Below are positions 14,059-22,156 of a stretch of 48,297 nt of DNA, in pieces (the stretch's first letter is position 1; every line of letters begins with the position of its first letter). Both the position numbers and the translations under genes were made by a program. Location: the NCBI GenBank assembly GCA_964496125.1, contig CAZBXE010000013.1, positions 1 through 48,297 on the forward strand, written 5' to 3'. The notes under the pieces are model-generated. The model did not search any database, had not been told where the DNA came from, and saw only the letters and a program-made list of their open reading frames with translations. The stretch is from CAZBXE01 sp964496125. GTDB lineage: Bacteria; Chlamydiota; Chlamydiia; Chlamydiales; CAZBXE01.

Positions 14059-16456
14059 AAGAGCTCTACTTGCGCTAGTTCTAGTCTCATCGACGCTTCA
14101 CGCGCAATCGATTGCCGAAAAAAAGGCAAGCATAGCCAAAAGAGACGTTGATCTGGACCGTGATCTACAGCAAACGCTCACAACAGTCAACAACACCCTT
14201 GCCGAGAAGAGAAAAGAAGTGCTTGCCCTCTACAAGCAAGTCGAGCGGCTCTACAACACAGGCGTAGAAGAGGCACACTACGAGGCCCTCATCAGTAAAA
14301 TTGCCTCTGTTAAAGATGAAATCCAAGAAATTAAAGAAGGCTGGAGAGAAAAAGCCTCCAGCACGGATGAAGAGGAGCCTTACGCCCTATGGCACCAGCC
14401 CGAGACAACCTTGCAGCAGCTTGTGATCGACTATGGATCGCAAGACTTTGTCTATGTAACACCGCCCGATGTCGGACAAATCAAAATCAGCGTCAGCTCC
14501 AACATTCCCATACCAAGATCCGCTTGGAATGACATGCTTGAAGTCATACTAGCCCAAAATGGGGTAGGAATTAGAGAGCTCAGCCCGCTTGTGAAACAGC
14601 TCTACCTAACAAAAAAAGAAAGCTCTAGGCTAAAGACCATTACAACCGACCGAACAGAGCTCTCCCACATGCCAGATACTGCAAGAATTGGCTTCCTCCT
14701 TACCCCAGAACCCACCCAGATGCGAAGAGCTTCTTCCTTCCTGGATAAGTTTGTCAATCCGGAAACAACACATCTCCACCAGCTTGGCAGAGAAATCCTT
14801 CTCATTGGCCAGGCGCAAGATATAAGCGACCTGCTGAAGCTCTACGACTTCATAGGGACACAGTGTGAAGATAAGGAATACCGCCTGATTTCCCTCTGCC
14901 GCGTGAAGGCAGATGATATGCAGAACATCCTATCTGCACTTTTTTGCGACTTGGAGCCGCCTACTCCCGGCAAAAAGGAGATCTTTGGCACCCTGCGTGT
15001 CATTCCTCTTGTAAACCGTGGACAGGCACTTTTTCTTATCGGCACTAGAGAAGAGATCCGCAAGGCAGAAATTGTCATCCGTGAAGTCGATTGCCATGTC
15101 GGGGATGTGAAAGAAAAAGTTGTTTACTGGTATACATGTAAGCATTCCGACCCGGAAGAGCTCGCTTCTGTTGTCGCTAAAATTTATAAGCTTATGATCT
15201 GCGCAGAAGAGTGCGTCGATGTTACAACACAGTGTCTTCTTGAAAAGGCAGTGGACGGCTCGCCAGGCAACTGTGAGCCCCCCACCCGCTTTGTAGACCC
15301 CGGAAACTGCAACTACATCACAGGATCCTATGCTGTAAACCCAGCTCCTGTGCAGCTCTCCCCTCTAAAAAAGCAAAAGACTGCTGCCTGCAGGGATAAC
15401 TTCATTGTAGATCCAAAAACCTCCTCGATTGTGATGGTAGTGGAAGCTGCGATTTTACCCAAAATCCAAGATCTCATGTGCAAACTAGACGTACCTAAGA
15501 AAATGGTACAAATTGAGGTACTTCTCTTTGAAAAAAGAGTAAAAAATGACACGCGCTATGGCCTTAATTTGCTAAAGATTGGCTCTGCTGCCTCAAATAC
15601 AAACGTCTCCTCTCTGCTTTGGAATGACACAGCACAAAGCCCCTTCAAACGGGGAATCTTGGAGTTTATCTTCAGTAGACCCGTTGGAGACCTTGCCGCA
15701 TTTGATCTCACCTATAACTTCCTTCTAACACGGGACGACATCCAAATCAATGCAAGCCCCTCCCTTAAAACCTTAAACCAAACCCCAGCTTCTATTTCGA
15801 TTGTCGATGATATCTCTATCAATACGGGTGTCTTCGAAGTAGAGACAAACAAGGGGGTGACACTGAAAGACTCCTACGATAGAAGGCAGTATGGTATTGA
15901 TCTTAAGATCACACCCACCATTCATGTTGCAACCCCCTACGACTCTGATCCAATCGATTACATCACACTCGAAACAAATGTTACCTTCGATACAATCCAA
16001 CACAATCACCTCCACCAAAGCCGCCCTGATGTGACAAGAAGAAACATCATCAACGAAGTGCGTGTAGCGGATGGACAAACAGTCATACTAGGGGGTCTTA
16101 GAAAAAAGCACACGCACGATTCAAAAGAGGCGATACCTTTTCTAGGAGAATTACCAGCTATTGGCAAGCTCTTTAGCATCAACCATCTCTCAGATCACTC
16201 CACAGAAATGTTTATCTTCATCACCCCTAAAATTGTACATGACCCGGCAGAAGACATGCAGAGGATGCGCGATGAAGAGCTCACAAGGCGCCCGGGCGAC
16301 ATCCCTGGATTCCTTGCTTGTTTAGAAGAGGCAAGAATCGCAGAGAAACAAAGACTCATTGAAGGAACAATGCAAATTCTCTTTGGCAGAAATAAAGAGC
16401 GCTATTATTGGCCTCTAAGGGAGCTACAGTATGATTGTTGCGAATCTACTTACTAG
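14030..16456 (+). CDS. gspD: Type II secretion secretin GspD
   Basis: ATG 14030 begins MRTLFIHTIKRALLALVLVS, a clear signal peptide ending STLHAQ, and gives 808 residues. The longer frame upstream only reads through the GAT/GAA repeat of the preceding gene. A coiled-coil-rich stretch (about 27-120) is followed by N-domains. One N-domain region contains a cysteine-rich insertion (CAEECVDVTTQC...GNCEPPTRFVDPGNCNYI). The C-terminal secretin domain contains VQIEVLLFEKRV, the membrane segments around INASPSLKTLNQTPASISI, and VADGQTVILGGLRKK...PFLGELPAIGKLF with TEMFIFITPKIV. It forms the outer-membrane channel for folded proteins. The 3' end overlaps gspE by 26 bases. Confidence 0.93.
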   Translation: MRTLFIHTIKRALLALVLVSSTLHAQSIAEKKASIAKRDVDLDRDLQQTLTTVNNTLAEKRKEVLALYKQVERLYNTGVEEAHYEALISKIASVKDEIQEIKEGWREKASSTDEEEPYALWHQPETTLQQLVIDYGSQDFVYVTPPDVGQIKISVSSNIPIPRSAWNDMLEVILAQNGVGIRELSPLVKQLYLTKKESSRLKTITTDRTELSHMPDTARIGFLLTPEPTQMRRASSFLDKFVNPETTHLHQLGREILLIGQAQDISDLLKLYDFIGTQCEDKEYRLISLCRVKADDMQNILSALFCDLEPPTPGKKEIFGTLRVIPLVNRGQALFLIGTREEIRKAEIVIREVDCHVGDVKEKVVYWYTCKHSDPEELASVVAKIYKLMICAEECVDVTTQCLLEKAVDGSPGNCEPPTRFVDPGNCNYITGSYAVNPAPVQLSPLKKQKTAACRDNFIVDPKTSSIVMVVEAAILPKIQDLMCKLDVPKKMVQIEVLLFEKRVKNDTRYGLNLLKIGSAASNTNVSSLLWNDTAQSPFKRGILEFIFSRPVGDLAAFDLTYNFLLTRDDIQINASPSLKTLNQTPASISIVDDISINTGVFEVETNKGVTLKDSYDRRQYGIDLKITPTIHVATPYDSDPIDYITLETNVTFDTIQHNHLHQSRPDVTRRNIINEVRVADGQTVILGGLRKKHTHDSKEAIPFLGELPAIGKLFSINHLSDHSTEMFIFITPKIVHDPAEDMQRMRDEELTRRPGDIPGFLACLEEARIAEKQRLIEGTMQILFGRNKERYYWPLRELQYDCCESTY

Positions 16457-18107
16457 AGCAAAAGAGCTTTTTAACTGGCGTCGCAAGGGAGATCTTGCAA
16501 GCGAACAAGCCTCCGAAAAAAGCTCTCTTCCATCCTATTTTGAAGAAGATATCTTTGGTAACTTAGACGATATGTCTACATCCCTTGCTACACAGTTTGG
16601 CATACCCGTTATGGAAGACATCTCCACCTCTAGGCTCTCTAAAGAGATGTACAAAAAAATCCCCTACTCGTTCGTGAAAAAAAATCTCGTTCTCCCGATA
16701 CGAGAAGAGGAGGGAGCTCTCATCGTTGCCGTTGCAGACCCTCTGCACCTCGACCCGATTGAAGACCTGAAGGTGATGCTCGAAGCAAAGATCAAAACAG
16801 TCTATACCCCAAAAGAAGCAATACTGGCAGCCATCCACGAATGCTACGAGCAGGAACATGGAGCCGCCTCCGAACTGATAGCCAACTTACAAACAGGGGA
16901 AACAGCAGAAAGTGAAGCCATTGAATACGACCTTCTCGATGACGCCTACGACGGCGCTCCCATTGTAAAGCTCTTAAACCTCATCATCACAGAAGCGATA
17001 CAGCAAGGAGCTTCCGATATCCACTTTGAACCTTTTGAGGACTCTGTCCGCGTGCGTTACCGTATCGACGGCGTGCTACAAACACGCCACGCCCCCAAGC
17101 AAGAGTACCAAACGCAGCTGATGACACGGATCAAAGTGATGTCGAAACTCGATATCGCAGAACACAGACGCCCTCAAGATGGCAGGATTAAACTCCGCAT
17201 GGGACAAAGAGAAGTAGACTTTCGGGTCAGCACCATACCCGTAACAGGAGGGGAAAGAATCGTCCTGCGCATACTGGACAAAGGAAACATTACACTTGGA
17301 CTTGATAAACTGGGTATGCCACAAAAAGCGGGGGATGAATTCCGAAAACTCATTCACCTCCCTGAGGGAATCGTCCTTGTGACTGGACCCACAGGAAGCG
17401 GTAAAACAACTACCCTCTATAGTGCCCTATTCGATTTACAAAATGATGAAACCAACATCATGACGATCGAAGATCCCGTCGAATATCGCCTCAAAGGGAT
17501 TGCACAGATGGGCGTGCAACCCAAAATCAACCAGAGCTTTGCTGCCGGCCTAAGACATCTCTTAAGGCAAGACCCCGATGTAATCATGGTGGGGGAGATC
17601 CGTGATGTGGAGACGGCAGAGATTGCAATACAGGCTGCCTTAACAGGCCACCTTGTCCTCAGCACATTACATACAAATGACGCCCCCTCTGCGATCACCC
17701 GCCTTGTTGATATGGGGATTGAACCTTACCTGATCTCCTCCTGCCTTGTAGGCGTGCTTGCACAACGTCTTGTCCGCACCATTTGCCCCCACTGCAAGAA
17801 GGCTGTAAAACCCTCAGAAAAAGAGCTAGCCAGCATAGGGCTGGAAGGGACAACCCACACCCTCTACCAAGGAAAAGGATGCAAAGAGTGCTTTACTAGT
17901 GGATATAAAGGAAGGCGGGGGATTTATGAACTGATGCCTGTGGATGCTCCTGTCCAAAAGCACATTGTACGAAATCCCGATGCAGCAGAAATCAAAGCGC
18001 TTGCGAGGGAAAGTGGAATGACAACCCTCCTCGACCATGGGGCTGACCTTGTGAAACAGGGGATCACAACGATTGCAGAAGTGCTCAGAGTCACAAGAGG
18101 AGCTTAG
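16431..18107 (+). CDS. gspE: Type II secretion ATPase GspE
   Basis: This 558-residue hexameric ATPase powers pseudopilus assembly from the cytoplasmic side. Residues about 50-140 form the MshEN/GspE N-domain. The ATPase core has Walker A GPTGSGKT at 319-326, the Asp box around TIEDPVEY, Walker B in DPDVIMVGEIRDVETAEIAI and the His box LSTLHTND. A CPHC (452-455) and CKEC (484-487) pair forms the tetracysteine zinc site. The start ATG 16431 is preceded by GGGAG and lies inside the end of gspD. Length and motifs are complete. Confidence 0.96.
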   Translation: MIVANLLTRAKELFNWRRKGDLASEQASEKSSLPSYFEEDIFGNLDDMSTSLATQFGIPVMEDISTSRLSKEMYKKIPYSFVKKNLVLPIREEEGALIVAVADPLHLDPIEDLKVMLEAKIKTVYTPKEAILAAIHECYEQEHGAASELIANLQTGETAESEAIEYDLLDDAYDGAPIVKLLNLIITEAIQQGASDIHFEPFEDSVRVRYRIDGVLQTRHAPKQEYQTQLMTRIKVMSKLDIAEHRRPQDGRIKLRMGQREVDFRVSTIPVTGGERIVLRILDKGNITLGLDKLGMPQKAGDEFRKLIHLPEGIVLVTGPTGSGKTTTLYSALFDLQNDETNIMTIEDPVEYRLKGIAQMGVQPKINQSFAAGLRHLLRQDPDVIMVGEIRDVETAEIAIQAALTGHLVLSTLHTNDAPSAITRLVDMGIEPYLISSCLVGVLAQRLVRTICPHCKKAVKPSEKELASIGLEGTTHTLYQGKGCKECFTSGYKGRRGIYELMPVDAPVQKHIVRNPDAAEIKALARESGMTTLLDHGADLVKQGITTIAEVLRVTRGA

Positions 18108-18110
18108 AAA

Positions 18111-19301
18111 GTGGCGCTTTACTACTACCAAGCATTCGATGCCACGGGAAAAAAAAGAACAGGGCACCTCGAATTCACAACTGAAAAAGAAGCAAAAGAG
18201 AGACTACGAGCGCAGGGGCTCTTGATTACCCATCTTAGCTCTACAAATGCTTCGAAATCGAAAGAAAATTTAAGAAAAGAAAGTCTACAAACCTTTACTT
18301 TAGAATTGAGCCAACTTGTGAATGCAGACATCCCCCTCTATGAGAGTTTGATTGCCATCGAGCAGGGAAGTAGAAAACAGCCCTATCACAAAGTGCTTCT
18401 TTCTCTTTGCGACCAGGTCAAAAGGGGAAATTCTCTCTCCAAAGCGATGCAAAGCCATCCTGCAAGCTTCGACCCCCTCTACACGGCGTTAGTTTCCTCT
18501 GGAGAAGCTTCTGGATCGCTTGGCTTTGTGCTCGAACGCCTCTCGTTTCTTCTTGCAAGAAAAGAAAAGCTACGCCGCGAGATCAGCGCCGCAATTATCT
18601 ATCCTACCATTTTAGGCAGCTTTGCTCTCATCGTAATCTGCCTTCTGCTTGGGTTTGTTGTACCCTCCATTGAAGGGATTTTTGAAGGGAGGAAAATGGG
18701 GGGACTTACCCAGTTTGTTCTTCTTTGTAGCTATGGATTTAGAACCTACTTCTGGCACGGCTTGATCTCTCTTTCTCTTCTTGGATTTTTTGCCTCCATT
18801 TGGTTTAAAAAAGCAGTAAGCCAGGAAACCATCGAGAGGTTCCTCCTCAAAATTCCCAAAATCAGAGGGCTCATCATTGAATCGGCCTTCACAAGATTTA
18901 TTCGTACACTTGCAACCCTTCATCACGGAGGGCTTACCCTCGTTGATTCTCTCAAAATAGCAAGGGATGTGCTGCAAAATAAGGTCCTAGAAAAGGAAGT
19001 AGAAAAAGCTGAGGAGAGAATCATCGAAGGAAGCTCTTTAAGCCGCGAGCTTGCAAGATCTTCCTGCTTTCCAGAGATTGCCCTTCGGATGATAGCGATC
19101 GGGGAGGAGTCAGCCACCTTAAGCTCCATGCTAGAAAAGATTGCGACGATCTACGAAGAAAAAATGGAAAAAAATCTCAGCCGGATGATGGCGCTTTTAC
19201 AACCACTCATTCTTCTGATTATGGGAGTCATTATTGGGCTTGTGATGATCGCCATTCTGCTTCCCCTTACAGACCTATCCTCATTTTCAAACATGGAGTA
19301 A
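18111..19301 (+). CDS. gspF: Type II secretion inner-membrane platform protein GspF
   Basis: This 396-residue protein starts at GTG 18111, preceded by an AGAGGAG ribosome site. Two homologous GspF domains are visible (about 55-180 and 255-380), each a helical bundle followed by membrane segments. Typical motifs are TFTLELSQLVNADIPLYESL, FVLERLSFLLARKEKLRREI, FIRTLATLHHGGLTLVDSL and IAIGEESATLSSMLEKIA. The last helix (LLIMGVIIGLVMIAILLPL) anchors it. It couples GspE to the pseudopilus base. Confidence 0.95.
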   Translation: MALYYYQAFDATGKKRTGHLEFTTEKEAKERLRAQGLLITHLSSTNASKSKENLRKESLQTFTLELSQLVNADIPLYESLIAIEQGSRKQPYHKVLLSLCDQVKRGNSLSKAMQSHPASFDPLYTALVSSGEASGSLGFVLERLSFLLARKEKLRREISAAIIYPTILGSFALIVICLLLGFVVPSIEGIFEGRKMGGLTQFVLLCSYGFRTYFWHGLISLSLLGFFASIWFKKAVSQETIERFLLKIPKIRGLIIESAFTRFIRTLATLHHGGLTLVDSLKIARDVLQNKVLEKEVEKAEERIIEGSSLSRELARSSCFPEIALRMIAIGEESATLSSMLEKIATIYEEKMEKNLSRMMALLQPLILLIMGVIIGLVMIAILLPLTDLSSFSNME

Positions 19302-19304
19302 TGC

Positions 19305-19661
19305 ATGAAAAAAAGAAGACATATCACTTTGATTGAGATCATGATCGTCATGTTTCTCATGGCCACCTTCATGGGTGTCCTTGCCTATAACTACAAAGGC
19401 TCACTAGAACAAGGCAAAGCTTATAAGACAAAAGCTGCTATGGATAAACTCACTTCCATCCTTTCCTTAAGACAAGCAGAAGATCCGAGCCTTGATTTTA
19501 CATCCAACTGGAAGGAAGTTGTAAGAACTTCACCCTTAGTACATAGCGCCGATTCTCTGATTGTTGACGGATGGGGAAGACCCTATGAAGTGAGCATCAA
19601 TGATAACGGTGAGGTTTGCGTACGGTCTGAGATGTATGAAAAATACACCGGCAAGAAGTAG
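19305..19661 (+). CDS. gspG: Major pseudopilin GspG
   Basis: This 118-residue protein has a short basic leader, then the hydrophobic prepilin helix ITLIEIMIVMFLMATFMGV with Glu at +5, and a small C-terminal domain with the GspG signature DGWGRPYEV. The residue before the predicted cleavage point is His (KKRRH|ITLIE), not the Gly that prepilin peptidases normally need. Length is a little short for GspG but complete. It is followed by an overlapping GspH-like gene. The protein is the main subunit of the pseudopilus that pushes substrates through GspD. Confidence 0.9.
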   Translation: MKKRRHITLIEIMIVMFLMATFMGVLAYNYKGSLEQGKAYKTKAAMDKLTSILSLRQAEDPSLDFTSNWKEVVRTSPLVHSADSLIVDGWGRPYEVSINDNGEVCVRSEMYEKYTGKK

Positions 19662-20217
19662 ACATTTTACGTTCCTAGAGCTCTTAGCTGTTCTCGCGCT
19701 GGTTGGACTGGGGGCAGCGCTTTTTGGGATCCGGGCGTACAGAGCACAGCAGGAAATAGTGTTTCAATCCACGGTTCATTCCGTCATGGATAGGGTGCAC
19801 CTCTCCGAAGAGCTCATGCTCACGTTAAATACGGATGTCAAAGTTGTTTTCGAGGAGAACAGCGAGGGCACCATCTACCATCTTAAGGTAGAAAGGGAGC
19901 TTTCAAGACCTGCAAAGAAGCTAGTGGAGAGCAAGTGGCTACTCCGAGGCCTTTACGTCTCTTTTGAAGATGAAAAGACGGGTTCTTCTCTGAAGAGCTT
20001 TGAGCTTTGCTTCTATGCGCATGGAGGGAAGATGAGTAAGGGGATTCTGAGCTTTACCTGTGGAGAAAAACAGATCTCATACGAACTGCCCGGTGTTCCT
20101 TATCCCCTTTTCAAACATGGAAAGACCCCCTGGCAAAACCCGGTATCAGATGACAAAATCCTATATCCAGAGGAGGTGCGGCTTGAAAGTCAAAAAACGA
20201 CACGTTCTTTTACTTGA
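19636..20217 (+). CDS. Minor pseudopilin, GspH-like
   Basis: ATG 19636, inside the end of gspG, gives MKNTPARSRHFTFLELLAV and 193 residues. The prepilin helix FTFLELLAVLALVGLGAALF has Glu at +5, with His at -1. The remaining domain is beta-rich and polar, as in GspH. No strong ribosome site precedes the start, so it is probably translated by coupling to gspG. Assignment to GspH is by order in the operon (G, H, I, J) and size; sequence beyond the helix is not diagnostic. Confidence 0.75.
   Translation: MKNTPARSRHFTFLELLAVLALVGLGAALFGIRAYRAQQEIVFQSTVHSVMDRVHLSEELMLTLNTDVKVVFEENSEGTIYHLKVERELSRPAKKLVESKWLLRGLYVSFEDEKTGSSLKSFELCFYAHGGKMSKGILSFTCGEKQISYELPGVPYPLFKHGKTPWQNPVSDDKILYPEEVRLESQKTTRSFT
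20171..20176 (+). promoter_or_regulatory. Perfect Shine-Dalgarno site fixing a TTG start
   Basis: AGGAGG at 20171-20176 lies six bases before TTG 20183, which opens the frame exactly at KVKKRHVLLLEVM, a pseudopilin leader. This is the strongest ribosome site in the operon and argues for TTG rather than the distant upstream ATG at 20060. Confidence 0.8.
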
Positions 20218-20566
20218 AGTAATGATTGCGATGACCCTGCTCTTACTTTGCTTCTACCCTTTTATGCATAACGGGGTAAAAATCCTACTTGAGGAAAAAA
20301 AATTTGTAAAAGATCTTACGTTCAACAGGCTTCTTCATCTAGAGCATCTCAAGACGATCACCTCCCTTGTAGAAGAGGGACTGGAGCTTGGGGAAAGGCC
20401 GATCGAGATCATGGGCATCCCTGTGGTCAGAAAAATTTCCTCCAAGAAGGAAAAAAACGCTCAAGCGCCGGGAGAGAAATATCATCTCTTGGAAATCACC
20501 TATACATGTAACGGGGTGTGCCACACCTACCTTCTCTTTGCGCAAATCCCTGAGGCTCTCGGATGA
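20183..20566 (+). CDS. Minor pseudopilin, GspI-like
   Basis: Starting at TTG 20183 the product is 127 residues. It has a basic leader KVKKRH, the prepilin helix VLLLEVMIAMTLLLLCFYPF with Glu at +5, and a small domain with KYHLLEITYTCNGVCHTYLL. Size and the LEVM motif fit GspI. The residue at -1 is His. It overlaps the GspH-like gene upstream by 35 bases and the GspJ-like gene downstream by an ATGA junction. Confidence 0.75.
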   Translation: MKVKKRHVLLLEVMIAMTLLLLCFYPFMHNGVKILLEEKKFVKDLTFNRLLHLEHLKTITSLVEEGLELGERPIEIMGIPVVRKISSKKEKNAQAPGEKYHLLEITYTCNGVCHTYLLFAQIPEALG

Positions 20567-21177
20567 AGAAAAAACGTTACATGACTCTTCTTGAGACACT
20601 GATCTCCCTCTCCCTTACTGCCTTTTTATTGAGCTCCCTTCTCCAGGGCTACTGGTTCTTAGAAAAATTGCATATGCAGTGGGAAAAGGAAAAAAAGGAG
20701 CAGTTTTATCTTCGCTATGCTGAAAGCAGAATCGTCTCTCTTTTGGAAAATAGTGTTACAAGCCCCCGCGATGCGATCTTTTATACAACCGAAGAGCCAC
20801 GCGAGGAAATGCTAGGAAAAAGCCTTGTGTTTCTCTCCGACAATGCTCTCAACATTCAGCCTGAATTTTCCCAAAAAATTTTGGTTCGCCTTTTTGTAGA
20901 TAAGGAAAAAAGACTCTCCCTCTATATATGGCCAAATCCCCGAGGTATCCACGCAAACTCTTCCAAATTTCAAAGAGAAGTTCTTATGGAGGGGGTAAAA
21001 GATTTGCATTTCTCCTTTTACAACTTTCCTGACCCTGAGCAAACAGAGTGGGATTTTACAAACAAAAAACCCCCTTTGATCGCCTATGTAACCCTTGAGC
21101 TTGAATCCGGAAAATCGCTCACTTTTGGAGCGCACATACCAAGCAGTGATAGACCCCTTAAACTAAAATGGAGCTAG
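20563..21177 (+). CDS. Minor pseudopilin, GspJ-like
   Basis: This 204-residue protein begins MKKKRYMTLLETLISLSLTA, a prepilin leader and helix with Glu at +5 and Tyr at -1. The C-terminal domain is beta-rich, with DLHFSFYNFPDPEQTEWDF and PPLIAYVTLELESGKS, the pattern of GspJ. ATGA overlap with the preceding gene. It would sit near the tip of the pseudopilus with the GspH-, GspI- and possible GspK-like proteins. Confidence 0.75.
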   Translation: MKKKRYMTLLETLISLSLTAFLLSSLLQGYWFLEKLHMQWEKEKKEQFYLRYAESRIVSLLENSVTSPRDAIFYTTEEPREEMLGKSLVFLSDNALNIQPEFSQKILVRLFVDKEKRLSLYIWPNPRGIHANSSKFQREVLMEGVKDLHFSFYNFPDPEQTEWDFTNKKPPLIAYVTLELESGKSLTFGAHIPSSDRPLKLKWS

Positions 21178-21178
21178 T

Positions 21179-21955
21179 GTGCAAATCATAATCTTTGTGA
21201 TGACGTTTCTGCTGCTGCTCGTCATAGTTTCCTATACGCGCCTTGAAAGACACATTAACTCCACCATTTTGCATAAAGAATACTCCGCCTACCTTGTAAA
21301 TGGGGCAAGAGAAAGAGCAAACTGCCATCAAGAGCTTATTTATGATAACCAACACGCAATCGGCACGCCAAGAGAACAGACAGGAAGCCAAGCCACGCGC
21401 TACTTTCCCCTCTACCAGATCGTGAAAGACGCAAATGCAAAAGAGGTCTTTAAGAGGCTTTTGGAAGAGCTTTATCTAGGGCATCCCTTTTTTGATGAGC
21501 TGAAAGACAAGCGTCCCAATTTTATAGAAGAGATTACACATGATCTAGCAAGTGGCCTTGTAAAAATAATACCTCTTACCCGTTCCCAGCTTTCCCTCAT
21601 AGAAATGCGGGATGAGGAGCTGAGGGAAGCCTACACGAATATGCTGCGGGGCAACATCTTAAAGCAAAAAGGATACGAGAGTCTTTTGCACCTCATCTCT
21701 TTGCAACAAGCAAGGCAAAAAATCCAAGTTTCGATCGCACCGGAGGAGTTACTCAAAGCCCTTTATGGCAACGAGGAGCTTGTGCACACGATCATGACCC
21801 GCGCTGACGATCTGATCTCCCTCAAGGAAAATAAGGAATCCTCCCTTCGCTTTGAGCAAGAGTTCAAAGGCAGCGAACTGCCCGGGGTTCCCGAAACCCT
21901 TCTCGACTATACCATCAGCTCCACGAAAAGAAGCAAAAAAAGAAACTATCGATGA
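21179..21955 (+). CDS. Operon-terminal anchored protein, GspK-like by position
   Basis: GTG 21179, one base after the preceding stop and with GGAG upstream, gives 258 residues. An N-terminal hydrophobic helix (IIIFVMTFLLLLVIVSYTRL) lacks the Glu+5 pseudopilin pattern. The rest is a charged helical domain (RLLEELYLGHPFFDELKDK, RDEELREAYTNMLRGNIL). GspK is normally here, lacks Glu+5 and is larger, so the gene may be a divergent GspK; a conserved chlamydial hypothetical is equally possible. The stop codon is followed directly by a half-copy of the dispersed repeat. Confidence 0.6.
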   Translation: MQIIIFVMTFLLLLVIVSYTRLERHINSTILHKEYSAYLVNGARERANCHQELIYDNQHAIGTPREQTGSQATRYFPLYQIVKDANAKEVFKRLLEELYLGHPFFDELKDKRPNFIEEITHDLASGLVKIIPLTRSQLSLIEMRDEELREAYTNMLRGNILKQKGYESLLHLISLQQARQKIQVSIAPEELLKALYGNEELVHTIMTRADDLISLKENKESSLRFEQEFKGSELPGVPETLLDYTISSTKRSKKRNYR

Positions 21956-21960
21956 ACCTA

Positions 21961-22051
21961 TAAGGTTAAAAACCTTAGCAATGCAGGCGGGCAAAAATTG
22001 AGAGCTAGCCCGACGCAGGCAGAAACCAACTTTTCAGCTTATTTGTGTATA
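21961..22051. repeat. Right half of the 172-bp dispersed palindromic repeat (copy A)
   Basis: These 91 bases match 47424-47514 of copy D with only two differences, so the two are recent relatives. It starts at the central hairpin (AAGGTT AAA AACCTT) and runs to the right terminal arm ending in TTTGTGTATA. The left half is absent and the terminal gene of the type II operon ends six bases before it, so the element was cut at its symmetry centre. From here to 22156 no further feature is visible. Confidence 0.9.
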
Positions 22052-22156
22052 CAAGCGCAAAAGATCGATGTATCATCTGCGCAGGCCCGCTTTGCTATGA
22101 TCTACGGACCCACACACACTTCTATCCTCTCTTCCACTTCTCAAGATGAAAAGTGT

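Noticed and set aside
20060..20182. Upstream ATG for the GspI-like gene
   Set aside because: It would add a 41-residue hydrophilic extension before the prepilin leader; AGGAGG before TTG 20183 is a far better start.
21962..21976. AAGGTT AAA AACCTT hairpin after the type II operon as a terminator
   Set aside because: There is no T-tract after it, and the same hairpin is the centre of the dispersed repeat in copy D.
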